Notes: a model not told the origin generated them from the letters alone. Positions 1 through 7,009 are shown, counted from the stretch's first letter. The stretch: DNA of 14,209 bases from Nitrospira lenta (GCA_945906715.1 CAMDRK010000032.1:1-14209); one strand, 5' to 3'. Made by a program: numbers and translations.

Positions 1-237
1 GGCCACACTGTGAGCAGATCGCTGTTTTTTTCGGCGCCGTAACACCAGGACTCTGGCGTAGCGGTCCCCGAAGACGCCGAGGAGCCGGGAGGCGGCGACG
101 AAGCCCGGCAGCGAGAAGAGGGCACGGAGTGATGTAGGGTTGTGCATGCGGAGACTCTGCACCAGAACCTGCACCAGTTTCAAGCAGAGGAGAACGCCAG
201 GAACGCCGCCATAGACAAGGCGTTCAGCAGGACCGGA
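1..237 (-). pseudogene. C-terminal fragment of an unidentified, possibly transposase-like protein (runs off the left edge)
   Basis: A minus-strand frame is open from the codon after a TGA at 238-240 to the window edge (79 codons) with no stop seen. The first ATG lies at 147. The translation is protein-like: a leucine/valine-rich segment (LKLVQVLVQSLRMHNPTSL), then FSLPGFVAASRLLGVFGDRY, then a basic stretch RVLVLRRRKKQR. A basic end of this kind is common at the C-termini of transposases, but I cannot name a family. There is no start codon at the upstream end, and this frame takes over where the neighbouring broken gene loses sense. I therefore read it as a fragment joined by a rearrangement. 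It could instead be a chance open frame in G+C-rich DNA. Confidence 0.3.
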
Positions 238-659
238 TCACAGAATGACCCACTGTAAGCTGGAAAGATCCTAAACTGTTTAGGATGGTTATCATCGTTG
301 ATGTCAGGATAGGCCTCGTTAAAAACTTGTGTAAGCTCTGGATGCTTTCAAAGTCGATGGGCTCTCCCCGCCGCTTGAACTGCTTGTCTCATCAAAGCTT
401 GCGCGTCTGTTGTCCTTCTTCGGAGTAGTTCAGAGGACACTCCGTATGATTGATTGAGCACAACAAGGAATAGCTGCGATGGCAGACTGAGATTTTTGTC
501 CTTTATTACGACTAACTGCGTGATACGACGGAAGATGTCTACCAAGCGATTCAGGGCTGTATATTCAGGCTCCCATTCTTTACGGGATGTTTCGACAACA
601 GAGGCATCCTTCTCAAGGTAGCCTGCCAAACCTGCCGCTATCTCAATTTCGCCCGACAT
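183..659 (-). pseudogene. Unidentified gene interrupted by an in-frame stop and truncated
   Basis: The frame starts at ATG 659-657 and encodes 103 residues up to a TGA at 350-348. Past the TGA the same frame stays open for 55 codons to a stop at 182-180. The sequence directly after the TGA still looks like protein (KHPELTQVFNEAYPDINDDN). The N-terminal part looks helical, with SLPSQLFLVVLNQSYGVSSE around residues 58-77 and a basic ELLRRRTTDAQALMRQAV around 77-94. The simplest reading is one gene in which a sense codon became TGA; TGG (Trp) to TGA would take a single base change. Sense fades below about position 270, where another frame begins, so the 3' end is probably lost. No Shine-Dalgarno motif is obvious. 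The DNA is richer in A+T than the rest of the window. I do not recognise the family. A functional 103-residue protein is the alternative. Confidence 0.5.
268..286. repeat. 19-nt perfect palindrome
   Basis: ATCCTAAAC and GTTTAGGAT are perfect reverse complements around a single central T at 277. The palindrome lies where the broken gene (659 downwards) stops looking like protein and just before the other open frame begins (237 downwards). It may therefore mark the junction of the rearrangement. It could also be a protein-binding site. Nothing in the sequence decides between these. Confidence 0.6.
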
Positions 660-863
660 GGTTTAATTGCCCTAATGGTTGTGACAGATGGTCAGGACAT
701 CCTACGTTTTCATCGTTGACTGATCCATGCCTATATGAGGCTGCTCACCAAATACATCTTTCATCCTCTTTAACAAGTATTGGCAGGGAGTGGCCAAGGT
801 TGCCCTCGACTGCGCGCATCGAACGATATCCATACTCCTTCCAAGCTCGCTTGTTATTTCTTT
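660..863. other. Gene-free stretch, no feature recognised
   Basis: Open frames here are short, mutually overlapping and not protein-like. I see no tRNA, no terminator with a T run and no convincing promoter for the broken gene at 659. Confidence 0.5.
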
Positions 864-1000
864 AGGGATGGGGGCTGATTGATCTTCCACTGCGCGCGTC
901 CAACGAGGGTCTTCTGAGGCCGCGCGTTGCGCGAGCACAGAAAGATCATCAGCCCCCATCCCGTCCTCTGTTCTGCGAGCAAAGAGGGCACCTGGCCGCT
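864..1000 (-). repeat. Dispersed two-module intergenic repeat, copy A (3' of bioA)
   Basis: Read in the bioA direction, the element begins 13 nt after the bioA stop. Module 1 (1000-970) matches 12288-12318 with 30 of 31 identical bases. Module 2 (905-864) matches 12423-12464 with 40 of 42 identical bases. The spacer between modules is 64 nt here and 104 nt in the second copy, and the two spacers differ. Both copies lie in the same orientation directly downstream of a gene's stop codon. That suggests a REP-like element, possibly acting in 3'-end formation or mRNA stability. Similarity and positions are seen directly; the role is inferred. Confidence 0.8.
865..962. repeat. Long hairpin inside repeat copy A
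   Basis: The arms at 865-886 and 942-962 are complementary over 21 base pairs with a single bulged T. The outer part is GGGATGGGGGCTGAT against ATCAGCCCCCATCCC. The 55-nt interior is rich in GCGCG and can partly extend the stem (CTGCGCGCG against CGCGCGTTGCGCG). No T run follows on the minus strand, so it is not a classical intrinsic terminator. Its place just past the bioA stop suggests an RNA 3'-end hairpin or the fold of a small non-autonomous element. Confidence 0.75.
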
Positions 1001-1013
1001 CCCTTCTCCTGTT

Positions 1014-2402
1014 TCACGACCCTGGGCCATCTGCCCTGGGTTGTGTAACGGTTTCAACGGAGGCTTGCAGAATTTCAACCATGCGTTTGAGTTCCGGAAT
1101 TGACGTGCTGAGTGGCGGCATGAGGACGATGACGTTGCCGATTGGGCGCAGCAAGAGCCCTCGGTTGCGCGCCTCCATCGCTATCCTGTGGCCGACCCGC
1201 GTTTCGAGCGGATAGGGTTTCCGCGTCTCCTTATCCTCCACCAACTCGATAGCCACGATGAATCCCTGTTGCCTGATCTCGCCCACATGAGGTAGTCCAC
1301 GGAGTGGCTGAAGGAGTCGCGCCATCGTCTTGATCTTGGGTTGGAGTCGCGCGAGCGTCTTTTCTTTCTGGAAGATTTCGATGTTCGCCAACGCGACGGC
1401 GCAGCCGAGCGGATTGCCGGTGTAACTGTGCCCGTGGAAAAAGGTCTTGAAGTCTGCGTATCTGCCGAGAAAGGCCCGGTAGATTTCATCGGTGGTGAGC
1501 GTCGCGGCCAGCGGCAGGTAGCCACCCGTTAACCCTTTGCTGATCGCCATTAAGTCCGGGGTGACTCCCTCATGCTGGCAGGCGAACATCTTGCCGGTAC
1601 GGCCAAATCCCGTGGCGACTTCATCGGCAATTAACAAGACATCGTATTTGGTGCAGAGTTCACGAACCCGTTTCAGATAGCCAGGCGGGGAGGTCAGCAT
1701 CCCTGCTGCGGCTTGCACGAGCGGCTCGATGATGAAGCCGGCCAGTTCACGGTGACGTTCTTTGAGGATCTGTTCAATCGGATCGAGACAGGCCATCTGG
1801 CATGAAGGAAAGGTCAGACTGAGCGGGCAACGATAGCAATAGGGCGGGTCTGCTTCGGCAGTGGGGAACAGCAGCGACTTGAATCGCCCATGGAAGAGGT
1901 CGATGTTGCCGACACTGACGGCACCGACAGTATCGCCGTGGTAGGCCAGCTTCAGATGCAGAAATGTGTTTTTGGGGCCGGCATCGGGTCGTCGTAGCTG
2001 CCAGTACTGGACCGCCATTTTGAGCGCGATTTCGACTGCCGTCGATCCATCGTCGGAATAAAATACCCGTGTCAGGCCTTTGGGCAGGATCCTGATCAAA
2101 GCGCGCGCGAGTTCAATTGCCGGTGGATTGGAGAGTCCGAACAGCGACGAATGGGCGATCTTATCCAGCTGTTTCTTGATCGCACGGTCGAGCGTTGGAT
2201 GGCGATGGCCATGGAGATTGACCCAGATGGACGAGGTTCCGTCGAGATATTTCTTTCCTTCCGTATCGATCAGGTAAGACCCTTTCCCCCGCTCGATGAT
2301 CAGCGGCTTCTCCTGCTCCCATTCCTGCATTTGGGTGAAGGGATGCCAGAGGTACGTTCGATCCCAGTCGCTCAGTTGTTTTGTAGAAGGTTGTCGAGCC
2401 AT
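1014..2402 (-). CDS. bioA: Adenosylmethionine-8-amino-7-oxononanoate aminotransferase
   Basis: The gene encodes 462 residues. BioA uses S-adenosylmethionine as amino donor to convert 8-amino-7-oxononanoate (KAPA) to 7,8-diaminononanoate in biotin synthesis, in the cytoplasm. It is a fold-type I PLP aminotransferase. Diagnostic segments are LWHPFTQM near the N-terminus (18-25), YHGDTVGA (154-161), ADEVATGFGRTG (259-270) with the PLP-contacting Asp260, and the Schiff-base lysine K289 in SKGLTGG. RPIGNVIVLMPP near the C-terminus fits the substrate-binding arginine region. An insert with four cysteines (C189, C192, C201, C205) is absent from the E. coli type. The ATG at 2402 gives the usual N-terminus, although no good Shine-Dalgarno precedes it. 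It stands alone, divergent from lepA; no other biotin gene is in the window. Confidence 0.95.
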   Translation of the reverse strand: MARQPSTKQLSDWDRTYLWHPFTQMQEWEQEKPLIIERGKGSYLIDTEGKKYLDGTSSIWVNLHGHRHPTLDRAIKKQLDKIAHSSLFGLSNPPAIELARALIRILPKGLTRVFYSDDGSTAVEIALKMAVQYWQLRRPDAGPKNTFLHLKLAYHGDTVGAVSVGNIDLFHGRFKSLLFPTAEADPPYCYRCPLSLTFPSCQMACLDPIEQILKERHRELAGFIIEPLVQAAAGMLTSPPGYLKRVRELCTKYDVLLIADEVATGFGRTGKMFACQHEGVTPDLMAISKGLTGGYLPLAATLTTDEIYRAFLGRYADFKTFFHGHSYTGNPLGCAVALANIEIFQKEKTLARLQPKIKTMARLLQPLRGLPHVGEIRQQGFIVAIELVEDKETRKPYPLETRVGHRIAMEARNRGLLLRPIGNVIVLMPPLSTSIPELKRMVEILQASVETVTQPRADGPGS

Positions 2403-2418
2403 AGTTGTTGGGTAGAGC

Positions 2419-2501
2419 GTTAATGGTTAATCGTCAACCGTTAATCGTTGGGGCCATCAAGAGTCTTTCATTCGATTGACGGATAACAAATAACGATTAA
2501 C
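2419..2501. repeat. Inverted pair of heptanucleotide arrays in the bioA-lepA gap
   Basis: The left array (2419-2453) reads as five 7-nt units: GTTAATG, GTTAATC, GTCAACC, GTTAATC, GTTGGGG. The right array (2474-2501), read on the minus strand, gives GTTAATC, GTTATTT, GTTATCC, GTCAATC. The two arrays face each other. They share a perfect 12-nt inverted repeat, CCGTTAATCGTT at 2438-2449 and its complement at 2492-2503. A cruciform or RNA hairpin is possible. Such short tandem repeats resemble the heptanucleotide repeats known from cyanobacterial intergenic DNA, but kinship is not implied. They lie between bioA and the lepA promoter. Confidence 0.75.
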
Positions 2502-2552
2502 GGGCACAGGGAGTGCCGATGCGATGCGGAGTATACGAGGAGGCCGTTTGCT

Positions 2553-2581
2553 TTGACAACCTGGGGGGCAGTAACTATAAT
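2553..2581 (+). promoter_or_regulatory. Perfect sigma-70-type promoter for the lepA cluster
   Basis: TTGACA at 2553-2558 and TATAAT at 2576-2581 are exact consensus -35 and -10 hexamers with the optimal 17-nt spacer. Transcription would start near 2588, leaving a leader of about 25 nt before lepA. No other promoter of this quality was seen in the window, so it probably drives much of the downstream cluster. Confidence 0.88.
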
Positions 2582-2612
2582 AAACCGATTTTATTGGGAA
2601 ATGAGTTAGGAT

Positions 2613-4412
2613 TTGCAAAGCCTGATACGCAATTTCTCGATTATTGCCCATATCGATCACGGCAAATCTACCCTCGCTGACCGGTTTCTGGAAGCTACTG
2701 GCGCTGTCACAGCCCGAGAATCGAAAGAACAGATTCTCGACGCAATGGACTTGGAGCGTGAACGTGGGATCACGATCAAGGCCCACTCGGTCGCAGTCCG
2801 GTATCAGGCCAAGGATGGGAAGACGTACGCCTTGCATTTGATCGATACGCCGGGTCACGTCGACTTTACCTATGAAGTGTCGCGCAGTTTGGCTGCTTGC
2901 GAGGGTGCGCTTTTGCTCGTCGATGCGACGCAGGGGGTCCAGGCTCAGACAATTGCCAATGTGAATCTGGCGATGGCCAATAACCTCACGATCATTCCGG
3001 TTATCAATAAGATCGATCTTGCGAGCTCCGATCTGGAGGGCACCAAGCAATCGATTTCCGATGTGCTGATGCTGGATGCGACCGATGCGCTGCCGATCAG
3101 CGCGAAAGAGGGACGTGGCGTGTCGGAGGTGTTGGAGGCGGTCATTGCCCGGATTCCTCCACCGTCGGGCGATCCCCAGGCACCGCTCAAGTCGCTCATT
3201 TTCGATTCCTGGTTCGACAATTATCAAGGGGTGATCGTGCTGACGAGAGTGGTGGACGGGTCCCTACGGCCTGGGATGAAGATCAAAGTCATGTCGAACG
3301 ATCGGATATTCGAAGTGATGGAAGTCGGCCAATTCACCCCGAAAAGGACAAAAAAGACCGAGCTGTTGACCGGCGAGGTCGGGTACCTCTGCGCGAATAT
3401 GAGAGAAGTCGCGGACGTCAAGATCGGCGATACGCTCACAGATGCAGTGAACCCGACAAGCGCCCCCTTCCCGGGCTATAAAGAAGTGAAGCCGCTGGTG
3501 TTCTGCGGGCTGTATCCTACCGACACGGGCCGGTATGAAGATTTGCGCGATGCGCTGGTCAAACTGCGATTGAACGATTCTTCGTTTGTCTACGAGCCTG
3601 AGACTTCGCTGGCACTCGGGTTCGGTTTCCGATGCGGCTTCCTGGGCCTGCTGCACATGGAAATCATTCAGGAGCGGCTCGAACGCGAATATAACCTGAC
3701 GCTTCTCACCACCGCGCCGACCGTCGTTTATCGCGTGCTGACGACCAAGGGCGAGGTACTGGAGGTCAATAACCCGACGCAGCTTCCGTCTCCCAGCAGT
3801 ATCGACTCGTTTGAGGAACCGTTTATCCTGGCGTCGATTATTACACCAGAACGGTACATGGGGGCCATCCTCCAGCTCTGTCAAGAACGCCGCGGTATCC
3901 AGCAGGGCATGCAATTTCTCGATCCAACCAGGGTGATGATCAGTTATGAATTGCCGCTCAACGAGGTCATTCTCGATTTTTACGATAAACTTAAATCGCG
4001 CACGCAGGGCTATGCTTCGCTCGACTATGAAGTGCTCGGCTATCGAGAGTCCGATCTCGTGCGGCTCGATATTTTACTGAACGGCGAAGCGGTCGATGCC
4101 CTGTCGTTTATCACTCATAAAGATCGTTCCATCCAGCGTGGGCGTCTGCTAGCCGAGAAAATGAAGGAGCTGATTCCACGGCAGATGTATGAGATTGCCA
4201 TTCAGGCGGCGATCGGGAGCAAGATCATTGCGCGTGAGACGATCGGCGCGATGAAGAAGAACGTGCTGGCGAAATGTTACGGCGGCGATATTACGCGAAA
4301 ACGCAAACTCCTCGAGAAGCAGAAGGAAGGGAAGAAACGCATGAAGTCAGTGGGGAACGTGGAAGTGCCGCAAGAGGCTTTCCTCGCCATCTTGAAAGTC
4401 GGTGAGGAATGA
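2613..4412 (+). CDS. lepA: Elongation factor 4 (LepA), ribosome-associated GTPase
   Basis: The gene encodes 599 residues, the normal length for the family. LepA is a translational GTPase paralogous to EF-G. It acts on ribosomes and has been linked to back-translocation and initiation or assembly. G-domain motifs are AHIDHGKST (12-20), GITIKA (52-57), DTPGH (78-82) with the catalytic His82, NKID (132-135) and SAK (163-165). Domain II, the EF-G-like domains and the LepA-specific C-terminal region (NVLAKCYGGDITRKRKLLEKQ near the end) follow. The start is TTG at 2613. A TAG in frame at 2607-2609 excludes any longer start, and the next Met lies inside the G domain. AGGA at 2608-2611 is unusually close to the TTG. 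A two-codon frame, ATG AGT TAG (2601-2609), ends 3 nt upstream. The stop overlaps the lepB start by 4 nt. Confidence 0.96.
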   Translation: MQSLIRNFSIIAHIDHGKSTLADRFLEATGAVTARESKEQILDAMDLERERGITIKAHSVAVRYQAKDGKTYALHLIDTPGHVDFTYEVSRSLAACEGALLLVDATQGVQAQTIANVNLAMANNLTIIPVINKIDLASSDLEGTKQSISDVLMLDATDALPISAKEGRGVSEVLEAVIARIPPPSGDPQAPLKSLIFDSWFDNYQGVIVLTRVVDGSLRPGMKIKVMSNDRIFEVMEVGQFTPKRTKKTELLTGEVGYLCANMREVADVKIGDTLTDAVNPTSAPFPGYKEVKPLVFCGLYPTDTGRYEDLRDALVKLRLNDSSFVYEPETSLALGFGFRCGFLGLLHMEIIQERLEREYNLTLLTTAPTVVYRVLTTKGEVLEVNNPTQLPSPSSIDSFEEPFILASIITPERYMGAILQLCQERRGIQQGMQFLDPTRVMISYELPLNEVILDFYDKLKSRTQGYASLDYEVLGYRESDLVRLDILLNGEAVDALSFITHKDRSIQRGRLLAEKMKELIPRQMYEIAIQAAIGSKIIARETIGAMKKNVLAKCYGGDITRKRKLLEKQKEGKKRMKSVGNVEVPQEAFLAILKVGEE

Positions 4413-5185
4413 GCGGAGACGCAAAGCTTCCGCCATCGGACGACCTTAGGTCCGCAGCCCCACAGGGGCGGACAGATGCTGCTGAAGCGCCGGTGTTCAT
4501 CGATCCGTTGGCAGCGGAACAGCCTGGCAGAAAGTCGCTCTTTCGCGAGTATGCGGAAGCCATTATTGTGGCGATGCTCCTGGCCTTTGCGATCCGGGTG
4601 TTTGTCGTCCAGGCCTTCAAGATTCCTTCCGGCTCGATGATTCCCACCCTGTTGATCGGGGATCACATTCTGGTCAGCAAACTCTCTTACGGTATTCAAT
4701 GGCCCAGCCAGTGCAAGTTTTCAGCGGGCTTTCCTCCCATTAATTGCTATGCTTCGGAGGCGCTCATCGAGTTCGGCAAGCCGGAGCAGGGAGACATCAT
4801 CGTGTTCCGGTTTCCCGAAGATGAAGAAAAGGATTTTATCAAACGGATTGTGGGGACTCCGGGCGATACGGTCCAACTTCGCAATAAAGTGGTGCTGGTG
4901 AACGGGGTCGAGCTCAACGATAAATCCTTCACCCAACGGATCGATCCGGGGGTCATCGACGGCTCGATCAATTCGCGCGATAATTTCGGGCCGGTGACTG
5001 TGCCCGAGGGCTCCTATTTCGTGATGGGCGATAATCGAGACCAAAGTCTGGATAGCCGGTTTTGGGGCTTTGTGCGCGAGGAGAAAATCCGCGGGAAGGC
5101 GTTCCGTATTTACTGGTCGTGGAGCGGGCAAGGTCAAATGATGGAGTGGGTCAGATGGGATCGAATCGGCAAAGCCATCCAATAG
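4409..5185 (+). CDS. lepB: Signal peptidase I
   Basis: The gene encodes 258 residues. The product is the membrane-bound serine/lysine protease that removes signal peptides from Sec- and Tat-exported preproteins. After a roughly 45-residue polar N-terminus comes one hydrophobic segment (about 51-69), then the catalytic domain. S76 in KIPSGSMIPT is the expected nucleophile and K145 in DFIKRIVGTPGD the general base. GDNRDQSLDSR (207-217) is the conserved box near the active site. A short insert with C102 and C113 precedes the lysine box. A single membrane segment rather than the two of E. coli LepB is common in other bacteria. The ATG overlaps the lepA stop (ATGA), and GGTGAGGA inside the lepA end supplies the ribosome binding site. 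Translational coupling is therefore likely. The lepA-lepB pair is a widely conserved neighbourhood. Confidence 0.95.
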   Translation: MSGDAKLPPSDDLRSAAPQGRTDAAEAPVFIDPLAAEQPGRKSLFREYAEAIIVAMLLAFAIRVFVVQAFKIPSGSMIPTLLIGDHILVSKLSYGIQWPSQCKFSAGFPPINCYASEALIEFGKPEQGDIIVFRFPEDEEKDFIKRIVGTPGDTVQLRNKVVLVNGVELNDKSFTQRIDPGVIDGSINSRDNFGPVTVPEGSYFVMGDNRDQSLDSRFWGFVREEKIRGKAFRIYWSWSGQGQMMEWVRWDRIGKAIQ

Positions 5186-6216
5186 GTAAAGCCACGCGGC
5201 AAGCTGCGGCAGGCGCGGCTCAGGGCGGTGGCGCAACGTCCCCTCAAGCGCTTCGGCAATACATTTCACGGTTCCCGCAAGCTTCCGTGCTGGTCATTGG
5301 GGATCTCATCCTCGACCACTATATCTGGGGCCGTGTGAGCCGCATTTCGCCGGAAGCCCCGGTGCCGGTAGTCCATGTCGATTCTGAATCCTTGAGGCTT
5401 GGCGGCGCCGCGAACGTCTTCAATAACATCCTGGCCCTGGGAGGGAAAGCGGATCTCTGCGGCGTCATCGGTTCAGACGAAAGCGGCCGGATGCTTCTGA
5501 AAGAGCTGGGGGGAACTCGCTCAGGGCGTGGCGGGGTTGTCATCGACCAGGACCGTCCAACGACCAGAAAGTCTCGCGTCATTGCGCATAATCAACAGAT
5601 CGTACGGTACGATGTGGAGCGCCGCGCGGACCTGAAGCCGGCGATGCAACGGCGGATTCTCCGCTACGTGGAATCGCGGTTACGGGAACTATCCTGTCTC
5701 GTGGTGTCTGACTATGCCAAGGGGGTAGTGAGCGCCACGCTGATGTCGGAGCTCACGCGGCTCGCCTCACTTCGCGGCATCCCTCTGGTCGTTGATCCGA
5801 AAGTTGAACACTTCAGCTACTACAAGGGGGCGACGGTCATCACGCCGAACCATCTTGAAGCGACACAAGCTGCCGGGGTGCATGGTGATGACGATCAGGC
5901 CAGCAACGAGGCCGGCGCGATCATACGGCAGCGGTTAGGATGCCAGGCGGTGCTCATTACGCGCGGTGAAAAAGGGATGAGTTTGTATGAGGGAGAGGAT
6001 GTCTCCTGGCACATTCCCGCACGAGCCCGCCAGGTCTACGATGTCACTGGTGCGGGCGATACGGTGATCGGGACCTTGGCCCTTGCGCTGTCGACCGGCG
6101 CCTCGACGAGAGATGCGGCGACACTGGCTAACCACGCCGCTGGTATCGTCGTCGGTATGGTTGGTACCGCGACTCTCTCGGCACAGCAGCTCTCGGAGGC
6201 GCTCGGCCATGACTAA
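5155..6216 (+). CDS. hldA: D-glycero-D-manno-heptose-7-phosphate 1-kinase (HldE N-domain/HldA type)
   Basis: The gene encodes 353 residues of a PfkB/ribokinase-family sugar kinase. It most resembles the kinase half of E. coli HldE (RfaE). That enzyme phosphorylates heptose-7-phosphate at C1 on the way to ADP-heptose for LPS inner core. Visible motifs are VIGDLILDHYIWG (47-59), RISPEAPVPVV (63-73), RLGGAANV (81-88), VVDPK (212-216), ITPN (229-232) and DVTGAGDT (296-303) with catalytic base D302. No nucleotidyltransferase domain follows, so that activity must come from another gene. I chose ATG 5155 because GGAG lies 8 nt upstream; an earlier ATG at 5062 would bury 31 more residues inside lepB. 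The first 30 residues are Ala/Gly-rich and not conserved-looking. It overlaps lepB by 31 nt and kdsB by 8 nt. Confidence 0.85.
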   Translation: MGSNRQSHPIGKATRQAAAGAAQGGGATSPQALRQYISRFPQASVLVIGDLILDHYIWGRVSRISPEAPVPVVHVDSESLRLGGAANVFNNILALGGKADLCGVIGSDESGRMLLKELGGTRSGRGGVVIDQDRPTTRKSRVIAHNQQIVRYDVERRADLKPAMQRRILRYVESRLRELSCLVVSDYAKGVVSATLMSELTRLASLRGIPLVVDPKVEHFSYYKGATVITPNHLEATQAAGVHGDDDQASNEAGAIIRQRLGCQAVLITRGEKGMSLYEGEDVSWHIPARARQVYDVTGAGDTVIGTLALALSTGASTRDAATLANHAAGIVVGMVGTATLSAQQLSEALGHD

Positions 6217-7009
6217 GGCCACACCATCTGTCATGGTGGTGATTCCGGCCCGGTACGGGTCGTCGCGTTTTCCAGGCAAACCCCTGGTTATGCTCGGTCG
6301 GAAGCCTATGATCCAGCATGTGTATGAACAAGCAGCAGCTTGCCGCGTAGTGACAGAGGTTCTGGTCGCCACCGACGATGAGCGGATCAAACAGGCTGTG
6401 GAAGGGTTTGGTGGACGCGCTGTGATGGTCACAGGAGACTATCGAACAGGCACCGATCGAGTCGCCGGGGTGGCGCGCATGTTCGCCGGTGACTATTTTG
6501 TGAATCTGCAAGGAGATGAAATCCCATTGCAGCCGGATTTATTAACGGATCTCATCAAGCCGTTCATCGAGAGCGGTACAGGAATGGGCACACTGAAGCG
6601 CGCGATCGATTCGACGGAGGACCTCCACAATCCCTCGGTCGTGAAGGTGGTTTCGGACCAGCAGGGCAATGCCCTCTATTTCTCGCGTGCGCCCATTCCA
6701 TTGGTGCGTGATGATGCAAGCCGTCGGGCCGTCGAAGGGTTGCATTACATTCACCTCGGCCTGTACATGTATCAGCGCGACACTCTGTTGAAGTTGGCCT
6801 CCCTTCCCACCGGACGGTTGGAGGATGCGGAAAAGCTCGAACAATTGCGCGCGTTGGAATATGGCATTCCGATCAGAGTCTGGGAAACCAAACATGATTC
6901 TTTACGGGTGGATAGGCCGGAAGATGTTGAGCCTGTGACAGAGAAGCTCCAACAGTGTGAGGTCATCAAGCGGGAGTTGGACACATTGAAGGCAGCCCCT
7001 TCAAGATAA
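6209..7009 (+). CDS. kdsB: 3-deoxy-manno-octulosonate cytidylyltransferase (CMP-KDO synthetase)
   Basis: The gene encodes 266 residues (E. coli 248). The enzyme activates KDO with CTP to CMP-KDO, the donor for KDO transfer to lipid A, in the cytoplasm. The N-terminal nucleotide-binding loop IPARYGSSRFPGKPL (12-26) is diagnostic. VATDDERI (53-60), VNLQGDE (98-104), the Mg-binding region, and EKLEQLRALEYG (208-219) also match the family. A C-terminal tail of about 15 residues after the last conserved block is extra. The ATG at 6209 overlaps the kinase stop by 8 nt, with GGAGG at 6195-6199 as ribosome binding site; an earlier in-frame ATG at 6083 would add non-conserved residues. Its CTP supplier, pyrG, is the next gene. 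Confidence 0.95.
   Translation: MTKATPSVMVVIPARYGSSRFPGKPLVMLGRKPMIQHVYEQAAACRVVTEVLVATDDERIKQAVEGFGGRAVMVTGDYRTGTDRVAGVARMFAGDYFVNLQGDEIPLQPDLLTDLIKPFIESGTGMGTLKRAIDSTEDLHNPSVVKVVSDQQGNALYFSRAPIPLVRDDASRRAVEGLHYIHLGLYMYQRDTLLKLASLPTGRLEDAEKLEQLRALEYGIPIRVWETKHDSLRVDRPEDVEPVTEKLQQCEVIKRELDTLKAAPSR

Noticed and set aside
587..959. Short open frames on both strands upstream of the broken gene (587-865 plus, 702-959 minus)
   Set aside because: They overlap one another and the palindromic repeat, lack ribosome binding sites, and have composition unlike proteins.
2403..2450. Possible bioA promoter on the minus strand (TTGACG, 17 nt, TACCCA)
   Set aside because: The -10 match is very poor and the TTGACG falls inside the heptamer array, so the match may be a by-product of the repeats.
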